A stretch of DNA of 5,117 nt from Lysobacteraceae bacterium (lineage in GTDB: Bacteria; Pseudomonadota; Gammaproteobacteria; DSM-19610): contig JAIVHA010000080.1 of the NCBI GenBank assembly GCA_020201295.1, positions 1-5,117 on the forward strand, in the 5' to 3' direction. Below, piece by piece: positions 1 to 4,923 of this stretch; the stretch's first letter is position 1; every line of letters begins with the position of its first letter. A program made the translations under genes and the position numbers. The notes under the pieces are model-generated. The model did not search any database and was not told the DNA's origin. It saw only the letters and a program-made list of their open reading frames with translations.

Positions 1-3
1 AGT

Positions 4-68
4 GTAGGAGCGGCCTCTGGCCGCGAACGGTGATGCCACAACTATTCGCGGCCGAAGGCCGCTCCTAC
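4..68. repeat. REPIN-like inverted pair of REP sequences
   Basis: Two 24-base copies face each other: 4-27 on the plus strand and 45-68 on the minus strand, separated by 17 bases. They agree at 22 of 24 positions, and the differences fall in the hairpin loop (TCT against TTC). Each copy carries its own hairpin, with stem GCGGCC/GGCCGC at 10-24 and again at 48-62, and both begin with GTAGGAG at the outer side. This is the usual layout of REP doublets (REPINs) that are mobilised by RAYT transposases in gammaproteobacteria; no RAYT gene is in the window. The pair lies 8 bases past the stop of the minus-strand RDD gene, so it may also end or stabilise that transcript. Confidence 0.8.
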
Positions 69-75
69 GACATCT

Positions 76-534
76 TCAACGGGCCGAACGCAGGTAATCC
101 TTGGACACGCGCACCGTCACGGTCTCCGAATAGAGGTCGTGCCAGCCGCGCTTCTGTCTGTCGAACAGGATCCACCAGAACCCCAGCCCCAGCGCGGCCC
201 AGGAAACCATGGCGGTGAGAAAGCGCAGCAGTGCCTGCAGCCAGGTGATGGGGCGGCCATCGGGGCGCTGCACCCGCAGCCGCCAGGCGCGCAGGCCCAG
301 GGTCTGGCCACCGCGCACCCAGAACCAGCCGTAGAAGAAAAAACTTACCATGAACAGGTAGCTGGTGTAGAGCGGGTTGCCGGCCCGCAGTGCCTCGCCA
401 TGGGTGAAGGGCAGCAGGATGGCCGTGGCGCAGAACCATACCGCCAGCAACAGCAGGCTATCGTAGAAGACGGCGCCGAGGCGCGGCAGCAGGCCGGCGG
501 GTACGGGGGGTGTCTGGGAAGGGGCAGGGTTCAT
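76..534 (-). CDS. RDD family membrane protein
   Basis: A 152-residue integral inner-membrane protein of the RDD family (named after conserved Arg and Asp residues). Its substrate or function is not defined; some relatives have been linked to ion exchange. A Pro-rich N-terminus leads to R18 and D25 (PRLGAVFYD) at the start of the first hydrophobic segment (about 22-42). A second segment lies at about 57-74 and a third at about 106-124. The family-typical GQTLGLRAWRLRV stretch lies between the second and third segments, and D125 with the HD pair at 132-133 closes the domain. The length fits a single-domain RDD protein. The ATG at 534 is the only plausible start because an in-frame TAA lies 30 bases upstream, yet no Shine-Dalgarno sequence precedes it, so translation may be weak or leaderless. 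It is transcribed away from the DUF2173 genes and shares a 137-bp intergenic region with them. A specific transport role cannot be assigned. Confidence 0.88.
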   Translation of the reverse strand: MNPAPSQTPPVPAGLLPRLGAVFYDSLLLLAVWFCATAILLPFTHGEALRAGNPLYTSYLFMVSFFFYGWFWVRGGQTLGLRAWRLRVQRPDGRPITWLQALLRFLTAMVSWAALGLGFWWILFDRQKRGWHDLYSETVTVRVSKDYLRSAR

Positions 535-596
535 CGGGAATGGGCAAGCAGATCGCCAAGCCGCTTACTCTACCCACAAGCGACGGGTCGATCAAG

Positions 597-626
597 TTGG
601 CAACCCCGCTGGAGCTGTGGTAAACA
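597..626 (+). promoter_or_regulatory. possible sigma70 promoter for first DUF2173 gene
   Basis: TTGGCA at 597-602 is one base off the -35 consensus. After an 18-base spacer comes TAAACA at 621-626, preceded by TGG, which resembles an extended -10. The -10 match is poor. Transcription would start near 633, directly before the FNR-like box. This is a candidate only. Confidence 0.25.
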
Positions 627-634
627 GACAGGAC

Positions 635-648
635 CTGATAAATATCAA
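635..648 (+). promoter_or_regulatory. FNR/ANR-type binding site candidate
   Basis: The bases CTGAT-AAAT-ATCAA match the FNR consensus TTGAT-N4-ATCAA at 9 of 10 defined positions. The core TGATAAATATCA is an inverted repeat with 5-bp arms. It lies in the divergent region between the RDD gene and the first DUF2173 gene, ending 23 bases before the ATG at 672. That is too close to the start codon for classical activation at -41.5 of this gene. A protein bound here would more likely repress this gene, or act on the divergent RDD gene. The cognate factor could be an FNR/ANR homologue elsewhere or the Crp/Fnr regulator at 1979-2698. Confidence 0.45.
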
Positions 649-671
649 AACCAGCAGGGGGCAGGAGCAGG

Positions 672-1028
672 ATGAGTATCGTGGCTGAACTGGCTGCCAG
701 GCCGGGCGTGATCGCGGCCGGTGAATATTCCTACCGTGGTGACCGATTTCAATGCAAGGGTGAACTGAGCGAGGAACATGCGCGCATGGCCTCCATCATG
801 TGTCGCGCGACCAACCTCAGCGCTCACATGCAGGCTCATTTCCTGGCGCTCGGCATGGACCCATGTCCCTTCAACCCGGCCTCGGGCTGGAGCGTGCGCG
901 GACCTCATTTCACCGTGTGCGTGATGGCCAATGTGTTCTGTTTTCTGGACAATACCGCCACCTCGCTGAACGAAGTGATGCGGCTGATGCACAAGCATCT
1001 GGGGCGTGAACCCGAAGACCTGATTTGA
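672..1028 (+). CDS. DUF2173 (Roadblock/LC7-like) family protein, paralogue 1
   Basis: A 118-residue soluble protein of the DUF2173 family, related to the Roadblock/LC7 fold; its function is unknown. It aligns along its length with the two following genes: an opening (L)..PGVIAAGEYSYRG, a middle helix CRATNLSAHMQA (from C44), a GWSVRG turn (72-77), then TVCVMANVFCFLDN and a closing helix SLNEVMRLM. It is rich in cysteine (C28, C44, C65, C83, C90). C83 and C90 form a C-x3-N-x2-C pattern that is also present in paralogue 3. No signal peptide or membrane segment is seen, so it is probably cytoplasmic. The ATG at 672 follows AGGAG at 663-667 with short spacing. A 184-bp repeat element separates it from paralogue 2, so co-transcription with that gene is uncertain. 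Roadblock proteins usually dimerise and often partner small GTPases, but none is encoded here. Family assignment is from memory of sequence pattern. Confidence 0.85.
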   Translation: MSIVAELAARPGVIAAGEYSYRGDRFQCKGELSEEHARMASIMCRATNLSAHMQAHFLALGMDPCPFNPASGWSVRGPHFTVCVMANVFCFLDNTATSLNEVMRLMHKHLGREPEDLI

Positions 1029-1064
1029 AGGGTAGTGCGTAAAACAAGTCCATGAATAACCTAA

Positions 1065-1248
1065 GGAACCTTTGATTTATTCGTCATTGCGAGGATGCCT
1101 TGACCCGAAGGGTAAGGTATCCATGATGAAGCCCGAAGGGCTTCTATGGGCCAGTAGCGACGCGGCAATCTCCTAGCCATTGATCTACCATAGCCTGAGA
1201 TTGCTTCGCTGCGCTCGCAATGACGGTTTTGAATAAATCAGAGGTTCC
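1065..1248. mobile_element. MITE-like structured repeat with inverted ends
   Basis: This non-coding element of about 184 bp is bounded by inverted ends. The left end is 1065-1093 (GGAACCTTTGATTTATT then CGTCATTGCGAG). The right end is 1214-1248, which in reverse complement reads the same apart from one base and an extra CAAAAC. Inside are three further hairpins: 1093-1122 (about 12 bp, loop GAA), 1128-1144 (GAAGCCC/GGGCTTC, loop GAA), and a long-range pair GCAATCTC (1165-1172) with GAGATTGC (1197-1204). No transposase is encoded. Related sequence occurs in this window at 5015-5117 (inverted) and 4061-4085 (fragment). It therefore looks like a dispersed non-autonomous element inserted between DUF2173 paralogues 1 and 2. 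No clear target-site duplication is seen, although GGAACC recurs at 1265-1270. Confidence 0.7.
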
Positions 1249-1270
1249 CCCGATAACAAACAGAGGAACC
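1243..1270 (+). promoter_or_regulatory. hairpin overlapping the ribosome-binding site of paralogue 2
   Basis: GGTTCC at 1243-1248, the extreme right end of the repeat element, is complementary to GGAACC at 1265-1270, with a 16-base loop. The right arm overlaps the Shine-Dalgarno sequence AGAGGA (1262-1267) of the gene starting at 1275. In RNA this 6-bp stem could partly hide the ribosome-binding site. The stem is short and the effect is inferred. Confidence 0.35.
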
Positions 1271-1274
1271 CTGC

Positions 1275-1613
1275 ATGCAAAGCCTCGATGAACTGATGAA
1301 ACTTCCTGGCGCCATCGCCAGCTTCGAATTTTCCGATCGCGGTGAACTGACCGAGCACTGCCTTGCCGAGGGCAACGAGCTTACCCCGGACATCCTTGAT
1401 CTGGTCTCCCATGTTTGTATCGCCAATATCTCCATCGCCACCATGCAGGCGCGCGGTTGGGAAAAAGTTACCGGCCAGGCGGGCTTCTATCCCGTCGAGG
1501 GTTTCACCCTGGTGGGTTTCGACTGGTCCACCGTCTCCAGTGGTAACCGTGGCGTGATCCTGCGCAACGAAGAAGCGGACTACCAGGCCACCTACGATGC
1601 CCTGGGTGTATAG
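1275..1613 (+). CDS. DUF2173 (Roadblock/LC7-like) family protein, paralogue 2
   Basis: A 112-residue paralogue of the genes on either side, function unknown. It opens with LMKLPGAIASFEFSDRGEL, which matches the start of paralogue 1. It shares the middle helix CIANISIATMQA (from C48), where C48 lines up with C44 of paralogue 1. It ends with a NEEADYQATYDAL helix like that of many DUF2173 members. It has only two cysteines (C29, C48) and lacks the C-x3-N-x2-C pattern of paralogues 1 and 3, so it is the odd member of the trio. AGAGGA at 1262-1267 gives a good Shine-Dalgarno for the ATG at 1275. The upstream region is the inverted end of a repeat element. Its stop lies 9 bases before the start of paralogue 3, so those two are almost certainly co-transcribed. 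Confidence 0.85.
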   Translation: MQSLDELMKLPGAIASFEFSDRGELTEHCLAEGNELTPDILDLVSHVCIANISIATMQARGWEKVTGQAGFYPVEGFTLVGFDWSTVSSGNRGVILRNEEADYQATYDALGV

Positions 1614-1622
1614 GGGGCGATC

Positions 1623-1952
1623 ATGATACGACGCTTGCTGGCAATCGATGGCGTGAACGCAGTGTGCCATTTCCGCGATGATGGCGCACTGGTGGAAGGT
1701 CATGGTGTCCTGGAAGAACAACATATGGCCGGCCTGGCCATGTTCGCCCACGACTACCGACGCATTCTGCAGAGCCATGCCGACCAGTTGTCCATGTTCA
1801 GCCAGGTGCGCGGCTGGACCCCGCCGAAGGGCTGGATCGTGCATGGCAGGGAAGCCACGGTATGCAGTTTCGGCAACCTGGTGTGCCTGGTGGATAACCG
1901 CGAGGCTTCCTTGAGCGAGGTCATGCGTGAACTGGCGGACACGCAGTACTGA
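1623..1952 (+). CDS. DUF2173 (Roadblock/LC7-like) family protein, paralogue 3
   Basis: A 109-residue paralogue, function unknown. It resembles paralogue 1 most closely in its second half: GW(65-66 region)TPPKGWIVHG, then TVCSFGNLVCLVDN and SLSEVMREL, against TVCVMANVFCFLDN and SLNEVMRLM. C81 and C88 keep the C-x3-N-x2-C pattern; the third cysteine is C15. The middle-helix cysteine shared by paralogues 1 and 2 is absent. No signal peptide or membrane segment is visible. AGGGGGCG directly after the upstream stop codon (from 1612) serves as Shine-Dalgarno for the ATG at 1623, which suggests tight coupling with paralogue 2. The gene converges on the Crp/Fnr regulator with a 26-bp gap and no recognisable terminator, so transcripts from both sides may overlap. 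Confidence 0.85.
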   Translation: MIRRLLAIDGVNAVCHFRDDGALVEGHGVLEEQHMAGLAMFAHDYRRILQSHADQLSMFSQVRGWTPPKGWIVHGREATVCSFGNLVCLVDNREASLSEVMRELADTQY

Positions 1953-1978
1953 TCAATCCATACCCGTCACTCCCGTCT

Positions 1979-2698
1979 TCAGCAAGGTACGAGGTCGGCC
2001 CGAAGTCGATCAAACTCCTTCTTGACGAAGCCATAGCATTCGCAGGCCTGGTCTTCCAGGCCAGAACGGTTCAAGACCTCGATGTGCCCCCTTTTGTAGC
2101 TGATGTAGCCGGCTGACTGCAGGCGCGTGGCGGCCTCGCTTACGCTCTCACGTCGAACGCCCAGCATATTGGCCATTGCCTCTTGTGTCATGGAGAGGTT
2201 CCTGGAGCATGTGCGGTCGAAATTGAGCAGCAGGCAACGGCAGAGTTGTTGTTCTACTGAGTGCCGTCGGACGCATCCGGTAGTCTGCGCCATCTGCGCG
2301 ATCAAGGTTTGGGTATAGCGCATCAGGACATGCTGCAGTGCACCGCCCCGGGATAATTCCCGGCGCAATCGCGTAGTGCTCATTCGATAGGCATGGCCAT
2401 CGGTTTGCACGACGGCTTGCGTCAGTGCTCCCTCGCCACCCAGCAAAACCGATATATCCAGCACGCCTTCATTCCCTACTTCGGAAACCTCGACGGAGCT
2501 GCCATCCTCCATGGAGCAGATAAGCGAAGCAGTTAGCGTGACCGGAAAGTAAATGTATTCCAGGTGATCGTTGAAGTCATACAACACGGTGGTACGCGGC
2601 AAGGATACAGGCTCGAGATCACCTGCGATCCGGCTGTATTCCGTTTCGGGAATCGCCGCGAGCAAACAATTGAGTCTGGGGCCGTGTAAGGTAGTCAT
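1979..2698 (-). CDS. Crp/Fnr family transcriptional regulator
   Basis: A 239-residue DNA-binding regulator. Residues about 10-120 form a cyclic-nucleotide-binding-like beta-barrel (YIYFPVT, SVEVSEVGNEGVLDISVLLGG). About 121-160 make the dimer helix (LMRYTQTLIAQMAQTTGCVRRHSVEQQLCR). About 168-208 are a winged helix-turn-helix (LSMTQEAMANMLGVRRESVSEAATRLQ ... GYISYKRGHIEVL). The tail CECYGFVKKEFDRL is typical of a common proteobacterial subgroup. No phosphate-binding RAA motif of CRP and no N-terminal Cys cluster of FNR is seen, so neither cAMP nor an Fe-S cluster is a likely ligand; the signal is unknown. In the recognition helix, E184 and S187 align with FNR E209 and S212, but FNR R213 is replaced by E188. 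The ATG at 2698 is preceded by AGGGAG at good spacing. A sigma54-like promoter lies upstream. The gene is convergent with the DUF2173 trio and divergent from the transaldolase gene. Confidence 0.93.
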   Translation of the reverse strand: MTTLHGPRLNCLLAAIPETEYSRIAGDLEPVSLPRTTVLYDFNDHLEYIYFPVTLTASLICSMEDGSSVEVSEVGNEGVLDISVLLGGEGALTQAVVQTDGHAYRMSTTRLRRELSRGGALQHVLMRYTQTLIAQMAQTTGCVRRHSVEQQLCRCLLLNFDRTCSRNLSMTQEAMANMLGVRRESVSEAATRLQSAGYISYKRGHIEVLNRSGLEDQACECYGFVKKEFDRLRADLVPC

Positions 2699-2735
2699 GA
2701 AGTTTCTCCCTTTCGTGACGTTACATAGCGCACAT

Positions 2736-2751
2736 TGCAGAAGGCGTGCCA
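2736..2751 (-). promoter_or_regulatory. sigma54 (RpoN) promoter candidate for the Crp/Fnr gene
   Basis: Read on the minus strand the bases are TGGCACG-CCTT-CTGCA. They match the sigma54 consensus TGGCACG-N4-TTGCA at all defined positions but one, with the invariant GG and GC exactly 10 bases apart. Transcription would begin near 2726 and give a leader of about 28 bases with the AGGGAG ribosome-binding site, a sensible geometry. A T-rich stretch lies immediately upstream on that strand. No activator-binding site was identified, and the match could be chance. Confidence 0.45.
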
Positions 2752-2945
2752 GAGGTAAAAAAGCTGTTATAACGAGTACTTAGAAATGGTAGTACATTTT
2801 GGTCTGTCGGGCCTTGGCGACGGGAAGAGCGGGTGAGATCATTATCCCCATGATTTTACTTTGCTTGCGGCGTCTCCCACTGACGACGAACGGCGAGCGA
2901 ATATGAAAAACCTTGCATGTATGCGGGAATGACGAAGGATTACCC

Positions 2946-3992
2946 ATGAATGTTACACAGAAAATCACCACCCTCGGACAAAGTCTCTGGCTCGACAACC
3001 TGTCGCGCAGTCTGCTACGCGATGGCACGTTGGCCCGCTGGATCCGCGAGGATGGTGTGTCGGGCGTGACCTCGAACCCGTCGATCTTTCAGAAGGCACT
3101 GAAAAGCAGCCCGCATTACGCCGATGATCTGGCACGCCTGAAGGCGGGAGAGCCGGACGCCGAGCGTCGCTACGAGGCATTGGCCATCCCCGATATCCGC
3201 GATGCCTGCGACCTGCTACTGCCTGCTCATGAAGCCAGTGGTGGTGACGATGGCTATGTCAGTCTCGAAGTGGCACCGCGCTGGGCCCATGATGCCGCGC
3301 AAACCGTGGAGGAGGCACAACGCCTGTCCGCCGCGGTGGACAGGCGCAACCTGCTGATCAAGGTGCCGGGTACACCCGAGGGTATCGATGCCTTCGAGGC
3401 GTTGACCATGCTGGGCATCAACGTCAACGTCACGCTGCTGTTCTCCCTTAAACAGACCGAGGCAGTGTTCGCCGCCTATATTCGCGGCCTCACCGCACGC
3501 GCGCATTCCGGCGCCGATGTGCGCCGCAGCAAGGCGGTGGCCAGCCTGTTCCTGTCGCGTGTCGATACCCTGGTCGATAACCAGCTCGATGAGATTGGCA
3601 CCGAAAAGGCGAGGGCGCTGCGCGGCAAGGCCGCGGTGGTGATGGCGAGGCTTGCCTATCAGCGTTATCTGCGGATATTTCACGGGGAAACCTTTGCCGC
3701 GCTGACACAACAGGGTGCGAGGCAGAATCCGGAGTATCCCGATCTGCTGTACGTGGAACCGCTGATCGGCCGCGAGACCATCAACACCCTGCCCGACAAG
3801 ACCCTGGATGCGCTGCGCGACCATGGCCAGGCGGCCAGTCGGCTGGAGGACGGGATTGCCGAAGCGGAGACACACCTGGAGGACCTGAAACGTCTGGGCA
3901 TCGACATGGATGCGGTCGGCAGTACCCTGCAGGACGACGGCGTCAAACTGTTCGAAGATGCCTACCAGGAGCTGCTGCGCCAAACCGAATAA
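2946..3992 (+). CDS. tal: transaldolase
   Basis: A 348-residue cytoplasmic enzyme of the pentose phosphate pathway. It transfers a dihydroxyacetone unit between sedoheptulose 7-phosphate and glyceraldehyde 3-phosphate to give erythrose 4-phosphate and fructose 6-phosphate. Visible landmarks are LWLDNLSR with D17 near the N-terminus, GVTSNPSIFQKAL, NLLIKVPGTPEG with K139 as the Schiff-base lysine, GINVNVTLLFSL, and LYVEPLIGRETINTLPDKT. Length and motifs fit the transaldolase subgroup known from mycobacteria and cyanobacteria (TIGR00876 type) rather than E. coli TalB or the short TalC/Fsa type. The ATG at 2946 is chosen because AAGGA at 2934-2938 lies 7 bases upstream; a TTG at 2913 would add 11 residues of REP-like sequence and is unlikely. 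The gene is divergent from the Crp/Fnr gene, with a 247-bp intergenic region in which no convincing promoter for it was found. A possible hairpin and a REP follow it. Confidence 0.95.
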   Translation: MNVTQKITTLGQSLWLDNLSRSLLRDGTLARWIREDGVSGVTSNPSIFQKALKSSPHYADDLARLKAGEPDAERRYEALAIPDIRDACDLLLPAHEASGGDDGYVSLEVAPRWAHDAAQTVEEAQRLSAAVDRRNLLIKVPGTPEGIDAFEALTMLGINVNVTLLFSLKQTEAVFAAYIRGLTARAHSGADVRRSKAVASLFLSRVDTLVDNQLDEIGTEKARALRGKAAVVMARLAYQRYLRIFHGETFAALTQQGARQNPEYPDLLYVEPLIGRETINTLPDKTLDALRDHGQAASRLEDGIAEAETHLEDLKRLGIDMDAVGSTLQDDGVKLFEDAYQELLRQTE

Positions 3993-3994
3993 AT

Positions 3995-4044
3995 CCAAGG
4001 CCGCCTGGCTTGGGTATTGTCATTCCCGCCTTCGCGGGAAGGAC
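3995..4044 (+). terminator. weak hairpin plus REP sequence after tal
   Basis: Directly after the stop codon, CCAAGGCC (3995-4002) and GGCTTGG (4007-4013) can form a 7-bp stem with one bulged G and a short loop, without a clear T-run. A REP-type hairpin follows, TTCCCGC (4023-4029) with GCGGGAA (4034-4040), within the common CATTCCCGCCTTCGCGGG family. Together they could slow polymerase or protect the 3' end of the tal transcript. This is a weak case for a true intrinsic terminator; the REP itself is clear. Confidence 0.45.
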
Positions 4045-4060
4045 GGGATATCCAATACCG

Positions 4061-4085
4061 TAGCCCGAGATTGCTTCGCTGCGCT
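4061..4085. repeat. fragment of the 1065-1248 repeat element
   Basis: TAGCCCGAGATTGCTTCG and the following GCTGCGCT match 1191-1215 of the structured element with one difference, then diverge before the CGTCATTGCGAG end. It sits 17 bases after a REP sequence and seems to be a truncated remnant. The rest of the 3993-4279 intergenic region shows no convincing gene; its short open frames read through repeats. Confidence 0.6.
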
Positions 4086-4214
4086 TTCCTGTTCGCCACG
4101 GCCCTGTTGCGCCAGGGCGACGGGCGCATAGCTGACTTTCCGGGGTTGGGCATGATTCCGCCGAATCCAGGGGAAGCTTTAGTTTCAGGCAGTTGCGACA
4201 GACCGGGATGGAGG

Positions 4215-4245
4215 TTGACATGGAGTCAAGTTCGTCACACAGTAT
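4215..4245 (+). promoter_or_regulatory. candidate promoter of the toxin-antitoxin operon
   Basis: TTGACA at 4215-4220 is a perfect -35 hexamer. The -10 is unclear: CAGTAT at 4240-4245 sits at 19-base spacing, and CATAAT at 4252-4257 lies inside the palindrome but too far away for this -35. Either choice places the polymerase over or beside the operator at 4244-4266, which fits autorepression. Confidence 0.45.
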
Positions 4246-4266
4246 GCATTACATAATGTAATGCAT
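4244..4266. promoter_or_regulatory. 23-bp palindromic operator for the antitoxin
   Basis: ATGCATTACAT (4244-4254) and ATGTAATGCAT (4256-4266) are perfect 11-bp inverted arms around a single A. The site ends 13 bases before the antitoxin start codon, in an AT-rich patch within GC-rich surroundings. Ribbon-helix-helix antitoxins commonly bind such palindromes, alone or with toxin, to repress their own operon. The palindrome is seen directly; its role as operator is inferred from position. Confidence 0.75.
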
Positions 4267-4279
4267 TCAAGGTTCAAAC

Positions 4280-4582
4280 ATGGCGACATTCAGCATCCGG
4301 CTCCCCGACGAGCTCGAGCGCAATCTTGACGAAGAGGCCCGCCGCGCCGATCGCAAGCGGGCCGAGGTCGTTCGCGAAGCGATTACCGAATATCTCGCTC
4401 GCAAGGAGCGGGAGCGATTCATGGCGGAGATGGTGGAAGAGATCAACCGCGCATACGCCGATCCAGAAATTCGGCGTGAAGCGCTGGAAATCGCCGAAGA
4501 GACCGTTGATGACGGGCTCGATGCCATTATTGCGGAGGAACGCGCTGCGGGAATCGACCCGGATGAAAAGTGGTGGCGCTGA
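4280..4582 (+). CDS. ribbon-helix-helix antitoxin of MazF-type toxin
   Basis: A 100-residue type II antitoxin. The N-terminus (about 3-45) is a CopG/Arc-type ribbon-helix-helix domain: beta-strand TFSIRLP, then helix DELERNLDEEARRADRK and helix AEVVREAITEYLARK. The remainder is highly charged (EEINRAYADPEIRREALEIA), as expected for the flexible toxin-neutralising tail, and ends in EKWWR. It should dimerise, bind the palindrome at 4244-4266 and hold the toxin inactive. The ATG at 4280 has a modest AAGG (4269-4272) upstream. Its stop overlaps the toxin start by one base (TGATG), implying translational coupling and one operon. It is unlike the AbrB-fold MazE of E. coli; RHH antitoxins paired with MazF are known in other bacteria. 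Family-level assignment is firm; no specific name is given. Confidence 0.9.
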   Translation: MATFSIRLPDELERNLDEEARRADRKRAEVVREAITEYLARKERERFMAEMVEEINRAYADPEIRREALEIAEETVDDGLDAIIAEERAAGIDPDEKWWR

Positions 4583-4923
4583 TGAGGCGCGGTGAGATAT
4601 GGGTTGGGAACCTCAACCCTCCACGCGGGCGGGAAATCGGTAAGGCTCGGCCTGTATTGATTATACAGTCGGATGAACTGACGCAAACCGATTCGCCGAT
4701 GATAATCGTCCTTCCACTGAGCACCCGGGTATATCCTGGCTTCAAGCGCTGGCGAATTGCGCTGCTACCGCGTGACCGCCTGCTCAAAGCCTGTCAAATC
4801 GTCATTGACCAGCCACGTGCCCTTGGCCGTAGCCGTTTCGGTGATGGACCGCTCACCAAGTTGACCGCGGAGGAGATGGCTGCCGTGGAAAAGAGCCTGA
4901 AAGCGGTGATGGGGATGTGGTGA
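4582..4923 (+). CDS. mazF: MazF/PemK family mRNA-interferase toxin
   Basis: A 113-residue endoribonuclease toxin of the MazF/PemK family, which cleaves RNA at short sequence motifs when free of antitoxin. It shows the family signature RRGEIWVGNL, a loop GREIGKARPVLIIQ with E18, R23 and P24, a strand IIVLPLST with S47/T48, and the later segment CQIVIDQPRALGRSRF. R23 and T48 are candidates for the catalytic Arg and Thr/Ser of the family. The length is normal and no truncation is seen, so it is probably active. The ATG at 4582 is chosen because it overlaps the antitoxin stop (TGATG); an in-frame GTG at 4570 would add four residues. The gene is followed by a repeat-containing region without further genes. 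RNA target specificity cannot be read from the sequence. Confidence 0.93.
   Translation: MRRGEIWVGNLNPPRGREIGKARPVLIIQSDELTQTDSPMIIVLPLSTRVYPGFKRWRIALLPRDRLLKACQIVIDQPRALGRSRFGDGPLTKLTAEEMAAVEKSLKAVMGMW

Noticed and set aside
139..675. 178-residue open frame on the plus strand opposite the RDD gene
   Set aside because: Antisense to the RDD gene, rich in Gln and Gly, with no recognisable domain.
1065..1248. Small regulatory RNA or CRISPR-like array
   Set aside because: The hairpins differ from one another and there are no regular direct repeats and spacers; the relatives at 4061 and 5015 fit a dispersed repeat element better.
1185..1844. 219-residue open frame on the minus strand across DUF2173 paralogues 2 and 3
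   Set aside because: Antisense to two genes supported by mutual homology; its C-terminal SLRAQRSNLRLW is translated repeat-element sequence.
2913..2945. Upstream TTG start for the transaldolase
   Set aside because: It adds residues encoded by REP-like GCGGGAATGAC sequence and has no Shine-Dalgarno; the ATG at 2946 has AAGGA at 7 bases.
3216..3998. 260-residue open frame on the minus strand opposite the transaldolase gene
   Set aside because: It lies almost wholly antisense to a well-supported enzyme gene in GC-rich DNA; its composition (many Gln, His, Gly) is that of a shadow frame and it shows no family motif.
3943..4256. Short open frames on both strands between tal and the antitoxin gene
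   Set aside because: They read through a REP sequence and a repeat fragment, lack ribosome-binding sites and show no protein-like features.
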